Source of the DNA: Bradyrhizobium sp. sBnM-33
Lineage (GTDB): Bacteria; Pseudomonadota; Alphaproteobacteria; Rhizobiales; Xanthobacteraceae
Reading direction: 5' to 3'
NCBI RefSeq assembly: GCF_032917945.1
Contig: NZ_CP136624.1
Location: 4,526,001-4,590,000, forward strand
DNA: 64,000 nucleotides
Part shown: piece by piece, positions 50,631 through 59,599 of the stretch
Layout of the letters: every line of letters starts with the position of its first letter
Numbering within the stretch: the stretch's first letter is position 1
The notes under the pieces: model-generated
What the model saw: only the letters and a program-made list of their open reading frames with translations
What the model was told of the DNA's origin: nothing
Database searches by the model: none
Made by a program: the position numbers and the translations under genes

Positions 50631-52202
50631 ATGTCGGAATTCAAGAGCTACCGATTTGGCCCGTTCCTGGTCGATCGTCGATCGGCATGTTTGCGCCGCG
50701 AGGGCGTCAACGTGCCGCTGCGGCCAAAATCTTTCGATGTGCTGGTGTATCTCACGCAGCATCCCGGCCGGCTCATTCCCAAGGCAGAACTGATCGAAAA
50801 CGTCTGGCAGAACCTGAACGTCACGCCAAACTCGTTGGTTCAGTGCATCAAGGAGATCCGGCAGGCCCTGCAAGACGACGCTCAGGCGATCATCGAAACC
50901 GTTTCAAAACGAGGTTATCTGTTTGCTTCGCCAGTAACAGCCATCAACGGCGATGAACTTTCTTCGAACGCACCCGCCGCGACGGATGCCGATGAACACC
51001 GCGCGCTGCCTTTGCCCGATCGTCCCTCCATTGCGGTGCTGCCGTTCGACAATATGAGTGGCGATCCGGACCAGGATTATTTCGCTGACGGCATATCCGA
51101 GGACTTGATCACGGGCTTGTCCCGCGTCCGATGGCTGTTCGTCATCGCCCGCAATTCGACGTTTGTTTACAAGGGCCGCGCCGTCGACGTCAGGCAAGTC
51201 GCGAGCCAACTCGGCGTTCGCTATGTGCTCGAGGGCAGTGTGCGCCGCGCCGGCCAGCGGCTGCGTGTCAGCGCGCAGCTGATTGATGCGGTCACCGGCG
51301 GCCATCACTGGGCGGAGCAATATGACCGCGAACTGGGCGACATCTTTGCGATACAGGATGAGATCACGAGCAGCGTCGTTGCCTCGATCCAGCCGCGCCT
51401 GTTGGCAGCAGAGGGCGTTCGCGCGTTTTCGCGCTCGTCCGGCGATCTCGGCGCCTGGGAGTTGGTGGCGCGCGCACAAACGCATGTTTGGCGTTTGACC
51501 CGATCGGACAACGAAGCCGCCGTCGAAGCACTCAATCGCGCCGCCGAGGCCTATCCGGATTATGCCCCGGCCCGAAGCCTGCTTGGCTTCTGCCTGGTGT
51601 TTGCCGCGCACAATGGTTGGATCGAGCGTGATCAGGGTTTGCAGGCTGCCCGTCCACACATCGTTCGGGCGATTGCGTTGGACGATTGCGATCCGTGGGC
51701 ACAGATAGCGCTCGGCTATGGGTCAATGATGGAGCGGCGCACCGAGGAATCGATCGCGGCATTCCGGCGTGCCGTCAGCCTCAACCCGAGTTCGGCGGCA
51801 GCGCATTGTTATCTCAGTCATGGGCTGGCGTTCTCGGGGCAGTGTTGCGAAGCGATTGCTCACGGCAACGAAGCCATCCGGCTAAGTCCGTTGGATCCCG
51901 ATACCGCGATGTTTCTCGGCGGCGTTACCGTGGCCAACTATCTCGCGGGCCGATATGCGGAAGCCTTCGAAACCTCGGAGCAATTGTTGCGGCTGCGCCC
52001 CGGATTCCACGGCGCCCAACGCCTGCGTTGCGCGAGCCTGGCCCAGATGGGGAGAGTAGAGGAGGCCAAACAATCTCTCGCCGCCGTGCGCCTCGATCAA
52101 CCCCAACTCTCGATCGATTGGATCAGATCAAGCGTGCCCTATCAGACGCCGGAGTTGATGGAGCGCTTCCTGGAGGGAATGCGTAAGGCCGGGCTGACAT
52201 AA
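50631..52202 (+). CDS. CadC-like winged-helix regulator with TolB-like and TPR regions
   Basis: A 523-residue protein. Residues 1-105 are an OmpR/PhoB-type DNA-binding domain (YRFGPFLVDRRSACLRREGV, VQCIKEIRQALQDDAQAIIE). Residues 130-260 are the TolB-like region common in this class (RPSIAVLPFDNMSGDPDQDY, YVLEGSVRRAGQRLRVSAQL), then four or so TPR units. No membrane helix, so it is a soluble regulator. It faces away from the phosphatase gene, which is divergent and a candidate target. Confidence 0.88.
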   Translation: MSEFKSYRFGPFLVDRRSACLRREGVNVPLRPKSFDVLVYLTQHPGRLIPKAELIENVWQNLNVTPNSLVQCIKEIRQALQDDAQAIIETVSKRGYLFASPVTAINGDELSSNAPAATDADEHRALPLPDRPSIAVLPFDNMSGDPDQDYFADGISEDLITGLSRVRWLFVIARNSTFVYKGRAVDVRQVASQLGVRYVLEGSVRRAGQRLRVSAQLIDAVTGGHHWAEQYDRELGDIFAIQDEITSSVVASIQPRLLAAEGVRAFSRSSGDLGAWELVARAQTHVWRLTRSDNEAAVEALNRAAEAYPDYAPARSLLGFCLVFAAHNGWIERDQGLQAARPHIVRAIALDDCDPWAQIALGYGSMMERRTEESIAAFRRAVSLNPSSAAAHCYLSHGLAFSGQCCEAIAHGNEAIRLSPLDPDTAMFLGGVTVANYLAGRYAEAFETSEQLLRLRPGFHGAQRLRCASLAQMGRVEEAKQSLAAVRLDQPQLSIDWIRSSVPYQTPELMERFLEGMRKAGLT

Positions 52203-52448
52203 GGTTGAGGCAGGGAGGGCGGGCATTCAGGTTGGAGGATTGCAAGGCTTGTGTTTTTTCCGTGCGCCCGACAGGCAAATCACTTCTGATTTTCAGAAAT
52301 CGTGTCAAGCCCGGGAATCAAAAATATTCCGCTTAACACGAGGGGCAAATCAGCTGCATAACTCCGCCCGTCTCACGGCAAGATGAGGGGCGCTCGCGAT
52401 CGTCACGAACGTGCGGTGAGATGCGGTGGACGCTGAATGCGCGCTAGA
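52203..52448. other. Noncoding interval before the folded element
   Basis: No gene seen. A short TTTTTT run occurs at about 52254, near the 3' end of the regulator gene. Confidence 0.35.
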
Positions 52449-52721
52449 CGTACGCGCAGGAAGCGTACGGTGAAGTCGTGTGGTTCGGGCGCCGCGGTGC
52501 TGGCGTTAAGTCCGAGAGGGGCAAGCTTCTCACGGCCGACGGAGGCAAAAGAGCCGTTCTCCGGGAAGAGCACGAAGTAAGCCGTAAGCCATTGCGCAGG
52601 GAAGGCCGGAGTGTTTCCGCTGTACCTGTATGCTCGTGTGCGTTTCCTGTTGCGCACTTTGCACACGAGACCGCGGGTGCGGCAAGCACCCGGTCTTCCC
52701 TGCGCCCTCTGATAAGAGGGC
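52449..52721. repeat. Highly folded intergenic element, possible structured RNA
   Basis: It opens with hairpin CGTACGC/GCGTACG (52449-52469). Its 3' half makes a branched structure: GCGCAGGGAAG (52594-52604) pairs with CTTCCCTGCGC (52695-52705), enclosing CTCGTGTGC/GCACACGAG (52633-52669) and CGGGTGC/GCACCCG (52674-52692). A further hairpin GCCCTCT/AGAGGGC (52704-52721) follows. From memory, close copies occur in many Bradyrhizobium genomes, where the opposite strand is often annotated as a short hypothetical protein. Function unknown. Confidence 0.65.
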
Positions 52722-52785
52722 GGGAGGTCAGTAGCAAAACTCGGGCGGATGATGCCGCGAGATCGTGAAGTCATACTCAGTTGTT

Positions 52786-52886
52786 ATCGCCCGGCTTGAC
52801 CGGGCGACCCAGTATTCCAGAGACGCCAGTGATTGAACCGAAAAGCCGCGGCGTACTGGATCCCCGCCTTCGCGGGGATGACAGTA
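52786..52886. repeat. Palindromic intergenic repeat, family R2 copy a
   Basis: Contains CGCCCGGCTTGACCGGGCG and CCCCGCCTTCGCGGGG hairpins with GTACTGGAT between; copy b lies at 60401-60499. Confidence 0.75.
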
Positions 52887-52908
52887 GTGTGTTGCATCAC
52901 TACCTCCG

Positions 52909-52987
52909 CGTCATTGCGAGCGGCAGCGAAGCAATCCAGGTCTCCACTTGCGGCGCTATGGATTGCTTCGCTTTGATCGCAATGACG
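52909..52987. repeat. Palindromic intergenic repeat, family R1 copy b
   Basis: Arms CGTCATTGCGAG and CGCAATGACG with inner GAAGCAATCCA/TGGATTGCTTC, as in 1217-1301. It adjoins R2 copy a. Confidence 0.8.
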
Positions 52988-53044
52988 TGGAGAGAGCCGC
53001 TGGTTTATCCGTGCTACGAGAATTTAGCGCGTACTACGTCCAGC

Positions 53045-53737
53045 TCACAAGTCTTGCCGGGTCAGCCTGCCATGCGGCGCCGCCGGTCGGACGGGCGCTT
53101 TCTTCGCCGGCGTCTCGCCGCCCGTCAGCGCCATCACCGAGACCGCGACCACGCGGTCGACGATGGCATCGACGTCATTGAGGTCGCATTGTCCTTCCGA
53201 CAATCTGGACAGCCGCTCTTTTTCCCGGATGGTGTGATGCGACATTGCCAGCGCGAAATGCAGTCCCCAATAGAGCTCGGCGTCGTCGCGGCCGGGCAGC
53301 GAGCGGCGCATCGCGGCGATGAATTTCCGCAGATGATCGACCTCGCGGTTCTTGATGCGGCGGATAGGCGGAACCGATTCAATCGAGGCGCGGATCATGA
53401 AGCGCGCTGCGGTCGAGCCTTCGCGGTCCGGGCCGAGGCAGCCGCGCAGGGTGGGGCCTACGAGCGCGTGCAAAATGGCGTCGATCGGCGCGCGGCCGCC
53501 GCCGCTTTCCTCCGCAAGCTTCAACTCGTTGAGCCGCTCGCGGTTGGTGGCGAGGCTGCGGGTGACGAACAGCTCCGCAATCAATTCATCCTTGGAACCG
53601 AAATGATAGTTCACCGCGGCGAGATTGACGTTGGCTTCCGCGACGATGTCGCGCAGTGTCACGTCGCCGAAGCCGCGGTCGGCGTAAAGCTTTTCCGCGG
53701 CGGCAAGGATGGCGGACCGGGTCCGATCGCTCGACAT
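53045..53737 (-). CDS. TetR-family regulator
   Basis: A 230-residue TetR repressor. N-terminal helix-turn-helix is RSAILAAAEKLYADRGFGDV with LRDIVAEANVNLAAVNYHFG (residues about 8-48); the C-terminal part is the ligand domain (CLGPDREGSTAARFMIRASI). It is divergent from the acyl-CoA dehydrogenase operon starting at 54045 and is a likely repressor of it, responding to an acyl-CoA, as many TetR proteins of fatty acid use do. Confidence 0.88.
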   Translation of the reverse strand: MSSDRTRSAILAAAEKLYADRGFGDVTLRDIVAEANVNLAAVNYHFGSKDELIAELFVTRSLATNRERLNELKLAEESGGGRAPIDAILHALVGPTLRGCLGPDREGSTAARFMIRASIESVPPIRRIKNREVDHLRKFIAAMRRSLPGRDDAELYWGLHFALAMSHHTIREKERLSRLSEGQCDLNDVDAIVDRVVAVSVMALTGGETPAKKAPVRPAAPHGRLTRQDL

Positions 53738-54044
53738 GGCTACAGCCTCTTTCCGTCATTCCGGGGCGCGCGAAGCGCGAACCCGGAAATCTCGCGCCAC
53801 AATCTCCAGATTCCGGGTTCGACGCTGGCCCGTCGCCCCGGAATGACTGGCGGGGAGGGAGTTGCAATTCAAACAGTTGTATGAAACTATCGTTTGAAGG
53901 GCTGGAAATGTCAACAACGTTTGCGAGCGTGTCGCATCTCCCGCCGACCGGACTGTCAGGTTCGCAAAACGGCTTGCCGGCCGCGAGTGACGGGCAGACA
54001 GTGCGGCCAAACGATTTCAGAAGCCGAGAGCCGAGGAGCGTCCC
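53738..54044. other. Divergent region with repeat R3 and operon promoter
   Basis: Holds repeat R3 and the promoters for the TetR and acyl-CoA dehydrogenase genes. No further gene. A short palindrome AACAGTTGTATG-AAACTATCGTTTG around 53874-53897 is a possible repressor site but is imperfect. Confidence 0.35.
53754..53848. repeat. Palindromic intergenic repeat, family R3
   Basis: Outer arms CGTCATTCCGGGGCG and CGCCCCGGAATGAC, inner arms CCCGGAAAT-like and ATTCCGGGTTCG. Single copy in this window. Confidence 0.75.
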
Positions 54045-55277
54045 ATGAATTTCGACATGTCAGAGAAGCAGAAGGATTGGCTGAACCGAGTCCGCGCGTT
54101 CATGAACACGCATGTCCGTCCCGCAGTGCCGATCTACAAGCAGCAGGACGCCGCGGGCGAGCGCTGGAAGGTGATCCCGATTCTGGAAGATTTGAAGAAG
54201 AAGGCGCGCGCTGAAGGCCTCTGGAACATGTTCATGCCGCCGTCCTCGCATGAGGACGATGAATTCCGTGGCGCGGGATTGACCAATCTGGAATACGCGC
54301 CGCTCTCCGAAGAAATGGGCCGCATCAGTTGGGCTTCTGAAGTGTTCAACTGCTCCGCGCCTGATACCGGCAACATGGAAGTGTTCATGCGCTATGCCAC
54401 CAAGGAGCAGAAGCGCAAATGGCTGCGTCCGTTGATGGACGGCGAGATCCGCTCCGCCTTCCTGATGACCGAGCCGGCGGTGGCATCCTCGGATGCCACC
54501 AACATCGAAACCCGTATCGAGAAGGATGGCGATCACTACGTCATCAACGGCCGCAAATGGTGGTCGTCCGGTGTCGGCGATCCCCGCTGCAAGGTGGCGA
54601 TCCTGATGGGCAAGACCGACCCGAACGCGGCGCGGCACCAGCAGCAGTCGCAGATCATCGTTCCGCTCGACACGCCCGGCATCAAAGTGGAAAAAATGTT
54701 GCCAGTGTTCGGCTTCGATGACGCGCCGCACGGCCACGCCCAGGTGCTGCTGGAGAACGTCCGTGTTCCCAGGGAGAACATCCTGCTCGGCGAGGGCAGG
54801 GGCTTTGAGATTGCGCAGGGCCGTCTCGGCCCCGGCCGCATCCATCACTGCATGCGCACCATTGGCAAGGCCGAGGAGGCGCTGGAGAAGATGGTGCGCC
54901 GGCTGTCGTCGCGCACCGCGTTCGGCAAGAAGATTATCGAGCATTCGGTCTGGGAGCAGCGCATCGCGGAAGCCCGCATCGACATCGAGATGAACCGCCT
55001 GCTGTGCCTCAAGGCTGCCGACATGATGGACAAGGTTGGTAACAAGACCGCGCAACTCGAGATCGCCATGATCAAGGTGGCGGCGCCGAACATGGCGCTG
55101 AAGATCATCGACAACGCAATCCAGGCGTTCGGCGGCGGCGGCGTCTCCGATGACGCCGGACTGGCGGTGGACTACGCGCATGTGCGCACGCTGCGGCTGG
55201 CCGATGGTCCGGACGAGGTGCATAACCGCGCCATTGCCAGACTTGAACTTCGGAAGTATGCAAACGCTACGAACTAA
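54045..55277 (+). CDS. Acyl-CoA dehydrogenase, ACAD10/11-like branch
   Basis: A 410-residue flavoenzyme that introduces an alpha-beta double bond into an acyl-CoA. FAD/substrate motifs are [40 protein letters not shown] and the C-terminal [15 protein letters not shown]. The sequence resembles the dehydrogenase half of ACAD10/11, and the next gene encodes a kinase like their N-terminal half. It is 57 bases before that gene. Divergent TetR gene may control it. Confidence 0.9.
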   Translation: MNFDMSEKQKDWLNRVRAFMNTHVRPAVPIYKQQDAAGERWKVIPILEDLKKKARAEGLWNMFMPPSSHEDDEFRGAGLTNLEYAPLSEEMGRISWASEVFNCSAPDTGNMEVFMRYATKEQKRKWLRPLMDGEIRSAFLMTEPAVASSDATNIETRIEKDGDHYVINGRKWWSSGVGDPRCKVAILMGKTDPNAARHQQQSQIIVPLDTPGIKVEKMLPVFGFDDAPHGHAQVLLENVRVPRENILLGEGRGFEIAQGRLGPGRIHHCMRTIGKAEEALEKMVRRLSSRTAFGKKIIEHSVWEQRIAEARIDIEMNRLLCLKAADMMDKVGNKTAQLEIAMIKVAAPNMALKIIDNAIQAFGGGGVSDDAGLAVDYAHVRTLRLADGPDEVHNRAIARLELRKYANATN

Positions 55278-55334
55278 CGGGAGGCCATGAATGGCGCTCC
55301 CCAAAGTCCAAGAAGAAGTTGAGGGAGCGTCATC

Positions 55335-56393
55335 GTGGCGGACGGCGTCAGGAAAGACGAAGAGTTCTCGGGCACCAAGGAAGTCGAGGAGCGCCATCGC
55401 ATCAACGAGGCGAGCCTGGACGGCTGGATGCGCGAGCATGTCGAGGGCTACCAGGGGCCGCTAAAGGTCCTGCAGTTCAAGGGCGGCCAGTCTAACCCGA
55501 CCTACAAACTCGAAACGCCGGCCCGATCCTACGTGATGCGCCGAAAACCTTTCGGCAAACTGCTGCCGTCGGCGCATGCGGTCGATCGCGAGTTCCGCGT
55601 TATTGCGGCGCTCGGCAAGCAGGGCTTTCCGGTCGCGAAGGCCTGCGCGCTGTGCACCGACGACGCCGTGATCGGCGCCGCCTTCTACATCATGTCGATG
55701 GAAGACGGCCGCGTGTTCTGGGATCCGACGCTTCCGAGCCAGACGCCGGATAACAGGCGCAAAATCTTCACCAGCAAGATCGAGACGCTGGCGAAGCTCC
55801 ACGTCTTCAATCCGGAGCAGATAGGCCTTGGCGATTTCGGCAAGCCGGGCAATTATTTCGCGCGCCAGATCGACCGCTGGACCAAGCAATACCGCGCCTC
55901 GGAAACCCAGCACATTCCGGAATTCGAAAAGGTGGCCGAATGGCTGCCGCGCACTGTGCCTGAGCAGAAGCGCGTCTCGATCGTCCACGGCGACTACCGC
56001 CTCGACAACATGATTTTCCACGCGACGGAACCGCGCGTGCAGGCGGTGCTGGACTGGGAATTGTCGACGCTCGGCGATCCGATGGCCGACTTCACCTATC
56101 TGTTGATGCAGTGGACCATGCCCGGCTTGGAAAAAGCCGATCTCAAGGCGCTGAACATTCCGAGCCTGGAAGAGGCCGCGCAAATCTACTGCGACGTTAC
56201 CGGCATGGAAGTGCCCGACCTCAACTGGTACTTCGCCTACAACATGTTCCGCCTTGCCGGCATCACGCAAGGTATCGCCGGACGGATCCGCGACGGCACC
56301 GCGGCAAACGCCAAGGCTCTGGAGTCGGCCGCGCGCACCGTGCCGCTGTCGAGGTCTTCCTGGGAATACGCTCAGAAGGCCGGCGCGACCTAA
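55335..56393 (+). CDS. APH-family phosphotransferase (ACAD10/11-like kinase)
   Basis: A 352-residue kinase of the aminoglycoside-phosphotransferase fold. GTG start after GAGGGAGC. Motifs are FKGGQSNPTYKLE near the ATP loop, VMRRKPFGKLLPSAHAVDRE, catalytic IVHGDYRLDNMIF (Asp in HGD) and LDWELSTLGDPMADF. With the preceding dehydrogenase it mirrors human ACAD10/11 and the LvaA/LvaC type enzymes, in which phosphorylation of a 4-hydroxyacyl-CoA is followed by elimination. Substrate here is inferred only. Confidence 0.85.
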   Translation: MADGVRKDEEFSGTKEVEERHRINEASLDGWMREHVEGYQGPLKVLQFKGGQSNPTYKLETPARSYVMRRKPFGKLLPSAHAVDREFRVIAALGKQGFPVAKACALCTDDAVIGAAFYIMSMEDGRVFWDPTLPSQTPDNRRKIFTSKIETLAKLHVFNPEQIGLGDFGKPGNYFARQIDRWTKQYRASETQHIPEFEKVAEWLPRTVPEQKRVSIVHGDYRLDNMIFHATEPRVQAVLDWELSTLGDPMADFTYLLMQWTMPGLEKADLKALNIPSLEEAAQIYCDVTGMEVPDLNWYFAYNMFRLAGITQGIAGRIRDGTAANAKALESAARTVPLSRSSWEYAQKAGAT

Positions 56394-56411
56394 TCAGCGC
56401 GACTAACCGAC

Positions 56412-57323
56412 TTGGCACTCTCACCGAATATCCGCGGCAGCCTGCTCATGGCGGTATCCATGGCGGCGTTCACCATGAACGACTCCATCACCAAGGCCGT
56501 GTCGTCAGAGATGAACTTCGGCCAGGTGATGCTGGTGCGCGGGCTGTTCGCGATCGTGCTGGTCGCGGCGTTCGCCTACCATCAGGGCGCGCTGCGTCCG
56601 CTGCGCACGTTGATGCTCAAACCGGTGGCGCTCAGGGTGTTCGGCGAGATCGGCGGCACGATCTCGTTCATGGCGGCGCTCGTGCATCTGCCGCTCGCCA
56701 ACACCTCGGCGATCTTCCAGGCGCTGCCGCTCGCGATCACGCTGGGCGCCGCGGTGATATTTGGCGAGCCGGTCGGCTGGCGGCGCTGGTCGGCGATTGT
56801 CGCAGGCTTTATCGGCGTGCTCATCATCGTGCGACCGGGGCTGGCGGGCTTCAACCAGTTCGCGCTGTTCGCGCTGGTGTCGGTGGCGTTCTGCGCGCTG
56901 CGCGATCTCGCGACCCGACGCATACCCACAAAGATCCCGTCGCTGTTCATCACCTTGCTGACCACGGTGACGGTGACCACGGCCGGCGGCGCCATCCTCG
57001 TTCCACTCGGCGGCTGGACGCCGCCGTCCACGGGCGCGCTCGGCCTGCTGACGCTGGCCGCGGTGCTGCTGCTGATCGGCTATCAATGCATCATCTCGGC
57101 GCTGCGCTCCGGCGATATCTCGGCGGTCGCCCCGTTCCGCTATTCCGCGCTGCTATGGGCGATGCTGCTAGGCTATGTCGTGTTCGGCGACGTGCCCGAC
57201 GCGATGATGGTGCTGGGCGCCTCGATCATCGTGCTGTCAGGCCTCTATGCCTTCTACCGCGAGCGCATCCGCCACCGCACGCTGGCGGCGGAATCATCTG
57301 GCCTGCCGCCGGATGGGTTGTGA
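56412..57323 (+). CDS. EamA/DMT-family inner-membrane transporter
   Basis: A 303-residue membrane protein with ten hydrophobic segments in two EamA halves (GSLLMAVSMAAFTMNDSITK and FALVSVAFCALRDLATRRIP). TTG start, 18 bases after the kinase stop, suggests the same transcript. Likely exports or imports a metabolite of the pathway; no substrate can be named. Confidence 0.87.
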   Translation: MALSPNIRGSLLMAVSMAAFTMNDSITKAVSSEMNFGQVMLVRGLFAIVLVAAFAYHQGALRPLRTLMLKPVALRVFGEIGGTISFMAALVHLPLANTSAIFQALPLAITLGAAVIFGEPVGWRRWSAIVAGFIGVLIIVRPGLAGFNQFALFALVSVAFCALRDLATRRIPTKIPSLFITLLTTVTVTTAGGAILVPLGGWTPPSTGALGLLTLAAVLLLIGYQCIISALRSGDISAVAPFRYSALLWAMLLGYVVFGDVPDAMMVLGASIIVLSGLYAFYRERIRHRTLAAESSGLPPDGL

Positions 57324-57368
57324 GCGCATCGACCCTGCCCATATCTCCGAAGCTGATTGGAGATGTTC

Positions 57369-57725
57369 ATGATCCAGCAACTGCGCATCTACGAGATATT
57401 CGAGAAGAACAAGTCCGCCTTCCACGCCCGCTTTCGCGATCACGCCGCGCGCATCATGCAAAGCAGATACGGTTTCAAGATCGTTGCGATGTGGGAAACG
57501 AAATTAGGCGAACGAACCGAGTTCGCCTATCTGCTGGAATGGCCCGACGAGGCGACCAAGATCGCGGCGTGGACGGCTTTCAAGGCCGATGCCGAATGGT
57601 CCGAGATCAAGCGGGTGACGCATGCCGAGCATGGCCTGATGGTAGGTCAGATCGAAGACCGCCTGCTGGCGCCAACGGACTATTCGCCCGCGAAAGGCAG
57701 GAGCCTGCTTGCGACTTACGCGTAG
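57369..57725 (+). CDS. NIPSNAP-family protein
   Basis: A 118-residue NIPSNAP-like protein of ferredoxin-type fold (QLRIYEIFEKNKSAFHARFR, FKIVAMWETKLGERTEFAYL, WPDEATKIAAWTAFKAD). ATG 57369 has GGAG six bases upstream; codon 57357 is also in frame. Its role is unknown; similar proteins accompany catabolic operons. It is the last plus-strand gene before repeat R4. Confidence 0.85.
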   Translation: MIQQLRIYEIFEKNKSAFHARFRDHAARIMQSRYGFKIVAMWETKLGERTEFAYLLEWPDEATKIAAWTAFKADAEWSEIKRVTHAEHGLMVGQIEDRLLAPTDYSPAKGRSLLATYA

Positions 57726-57736
57726 AACATCACTCT

Positions 57737-57869
57737 TGTGTCCCAGACGCGGTGCGACACGAAGTGACGCGCCGCAGAGCCGGGACCCAAACGCTTCGCG
57801 TCTCGTGCAAGCGATGGGCCCCGGCTCTGCAGCGCAGCGTGTCGCGCTGCAGAGCCGGGGCACGAGCTC
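57737..57869. repeat. Palindromic intergenic repeat, family R4
   Basis: Long unit with nested inverted arms built from TGTGTCCCAGACGCGG, GCAGAGCCGGGAC and GCTGCAGAGCCGGGGCAC. It fills the gap between convergent genes. Confidence 0.75.
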
Positions 57870-57873
57870 ATCG

Positions 57874-58659
57874 CTAAATCGGCTTGCCCGTATAAGGCAT
57901 CGACGCGGTAAGGCCGCCGTCGACCGGGATCGCCTGGCCGTTGACGTAGGAAGCATCGTCGCTGGCGAGGAACAGGCCCATCGCTGCGAGTTCGTGCGGC
58001 TGGCCGGCGCGCTTCAGGGGATTGAGCTGGCCGATCTTGTCGGAGGTGCCGCGCTCTTTGGCGCGGTCGAACACCGGCTTGGTCATGCCGGTCTCGATCA
58101 GGCCAGGGCAGATCGCGTTGATGCGCACGCCGGTGCCGGACAGCGAATAGGCGGTGGTCTGCACCAGGCTGATGACGCCGGCCTTGCTGGCGCCATAGGG
58201 ATGTCCGCTGGCGCCGGCCTTGAGGCCTGCGACGGAGGCGGTGCATACGATCGAGCCGGACTGTTGCCGGATCATGTGTGGCATCGAGTGCTTGATCGCG
58301 AGGACCGGCCCGATCAGATTGATGCGCAGAACTTCCTGCCAGTGCTCGACGGTCTGCTCGGCCAGCGGCACCAGCCCGCCGCTGACGCCGGCATTGGCCC
58401 AGATCGCATCGAGCCTGCCGTATTTCGAAACCGCCTTGTCTATGAAGGCCTTCACATCGGCTTCCGAACCGGCATCCGCCATCACAGCCTCCACCGTACC
58501 GCCGGCATCGCTGACGAGCTTGGCGGTCTCCTTCACGCCCTCGGCGCGGTCGACGATGACGAGCTTCGCGCCTTCCCTGGAGAACAGCACCGATGCAGCG
58601 CGCCCGATGCCGCTTCCAGCACCTGTGATGACGACGGATTTGCCTTCGAGGCGGCCCAT
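57874..58659 (-). CDS. Short-chain dehydrogenase/reductase
   Basis: A 261-residue classical SDR. Cofactor loop VVITGAGSGIGRAA (residues 9-22), acidic residue VIVDRAE implying NAD, NAG motif WANAGVSGG, catalytic Ser in VCTASVAGLK and YxxxK in HPYGASKAGV. Start 58659 follows AAGGGAGAAG. Role in hydroxyacid or steroid-like substrate oxidation is possible. It is convergent with NIPSNAP. Confidence 0.9.
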   Translation of the reverse strand: MGRLEGKSVVITGAGSGIGRAASVLFSREGAKLVIVDRAEGVKETAKLVSDAGGTVEAVMADAGSEADVKAFIDKAVSKYGRLDAIWANAGVSGGLVPLAEQTVEHWQEVLRINLIGPVLAIKHSMPHMIRQQSGSIVCTASVAGLKAGASGHPYGASKAGVISLVQTTAYSLSGTGVRINAICPGLIETGMTKPVFDRAKERGTSDKIGQLNPLKRAGQPHELAAMGLFLASDDASYVNGQAIPVDGGLTASMPYTGKPI

Positions 58660-58799
58660 GAGCTTCTCCCTTACGGTGTTATGCGCGCCGGCGTCTGCCG
58701 CCTTGCGGAATTCAAACAAGATTTCAAACGCCAGAGTGACTTGAGACGATGCGTGCTCTGACGTACAGCGACAGCGAACAGTATTGAAGGGTCTTGGCG

Positions 58800-59510
58800 A
58801 TGTCCAATGCAGACAAACCGCGATTGGTCACCACGCGCTGGTGGTGGGTGCGTCATGCGCCGGTGCGCGAAGATAACGGCTGCATTTACGGGCAGGAGGA
58901 TCTCGGCTGCGACTGCGGCGATCGCATCGTGTTCGAGGCGGTCGGAAAGATCCTGCCGCGCAACGCGGTCTGGTATGCAAGCAATCTGAAGCGCACGCAT
59001 CAGACCGCGCACGCGATCTGGGCCGCCGGCTTTCCCAAGCCGATGGAGATGCCGCATGTGCACGCATTCGCCGAGCAGCATCTCGGCCAATGGCAAGGCA
59101 TGAATCGCGCGGCATTCATCGCAAGCCGGCCGATCGGCAGCCATTGGTTTGGCGCCTTCGACGAGCCTGCGCCCGGCGGCGAGAGTTTCCTGGATCTCTA
59201 CAATCGAGTCTGCGCCGCCATTGAGCGCATCAATCTCGAACAAGCGGGCAAGGACGTGATCGTCGTGGCGCATGGCGGCACGATCAGGGCCGCCGTCGCC
59301 CTTGCGCTCGGCGGCTTGCCCGAAAAAGGCCTGGTCTTCGATATCGACAATTGTTCGGTAACGCGGCTCGACCATCTCGCAAGCGAGGGCCACAGCGGTT
59401 GGCGGCTGCAGATGGTCAACCAGCAGCCGTGGATCGCGGATGCCTCGCACGACGCGATGCATCAGCCGTCCGGGCCGGAGGTCGAGCCGCCGTCGACCAA
59501 GCTCGCTTGA
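58800..59510 (+). CDS. Histidine phosphatase-family protein
   Basis: A 236-residue phosphatase of the phosphoglycerate-mutase superfamily. The phosphate-accepting His is in WWWVRHAPV (the R-H-x motif, residue about 17), the second is in VVAHGGTIRAAV, and the Glu partner region is FAEQHLGQWQG. Small-molecule phosphatase; cobalamin (alpha-ribazole) or sugar phosphate substrates are possible. ATG 58800 is used over the in-frame TTG 58794. Confidence 0.88.
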   Translation: MSNADKPRLVTTRWWWVRHAPVREDNGCIYGQEDLGCDCGDRIVFEAVGKILPRNAVWYASNLKRTHQTAHAIWAAGFPKPMEMPHVHAFAEQHLGQWQGMNRAAFIASRPIGSHWFGAFDEPAPGGESFLDLYNRVCAAIERINLEQAGKDVIVVAHGGTIRAAVALALGGLPEKGLVFDIDNCSVTRLDHLASEGHSGWRLQMVNQQPWIADASHDAMHQPSGPEVEPPSTKLA

Positions 59511-59599
59511 GCCTCAAGTTGTCGAGGACCGCAAAGGCTGCTTAGTTCGAATTCAAGACGAAACCGGCAATCGCGCTGGACGATCATTGGGAGAGAGAC

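Noticed and set aside
52403..52774. 123-codon minus-strand ORF over the folded element
   Set aside because: Its sequence mirrors the hairpins and it has no ribosome site; I treat the region as a structured repeat. It could be revisited if codon-level selection is shown.
54060..55439. 459-codon minus-strand ORF
   Set aside because: Antisense shadow of the acyl-CoA dehydrogenase gene.
56111..57877. 588-codon plus-strand ORF
   Set aside because: Shadow frame spanning the kinase, EamA and NIPSNAP genes; Arg/Ala-rich with no domain.
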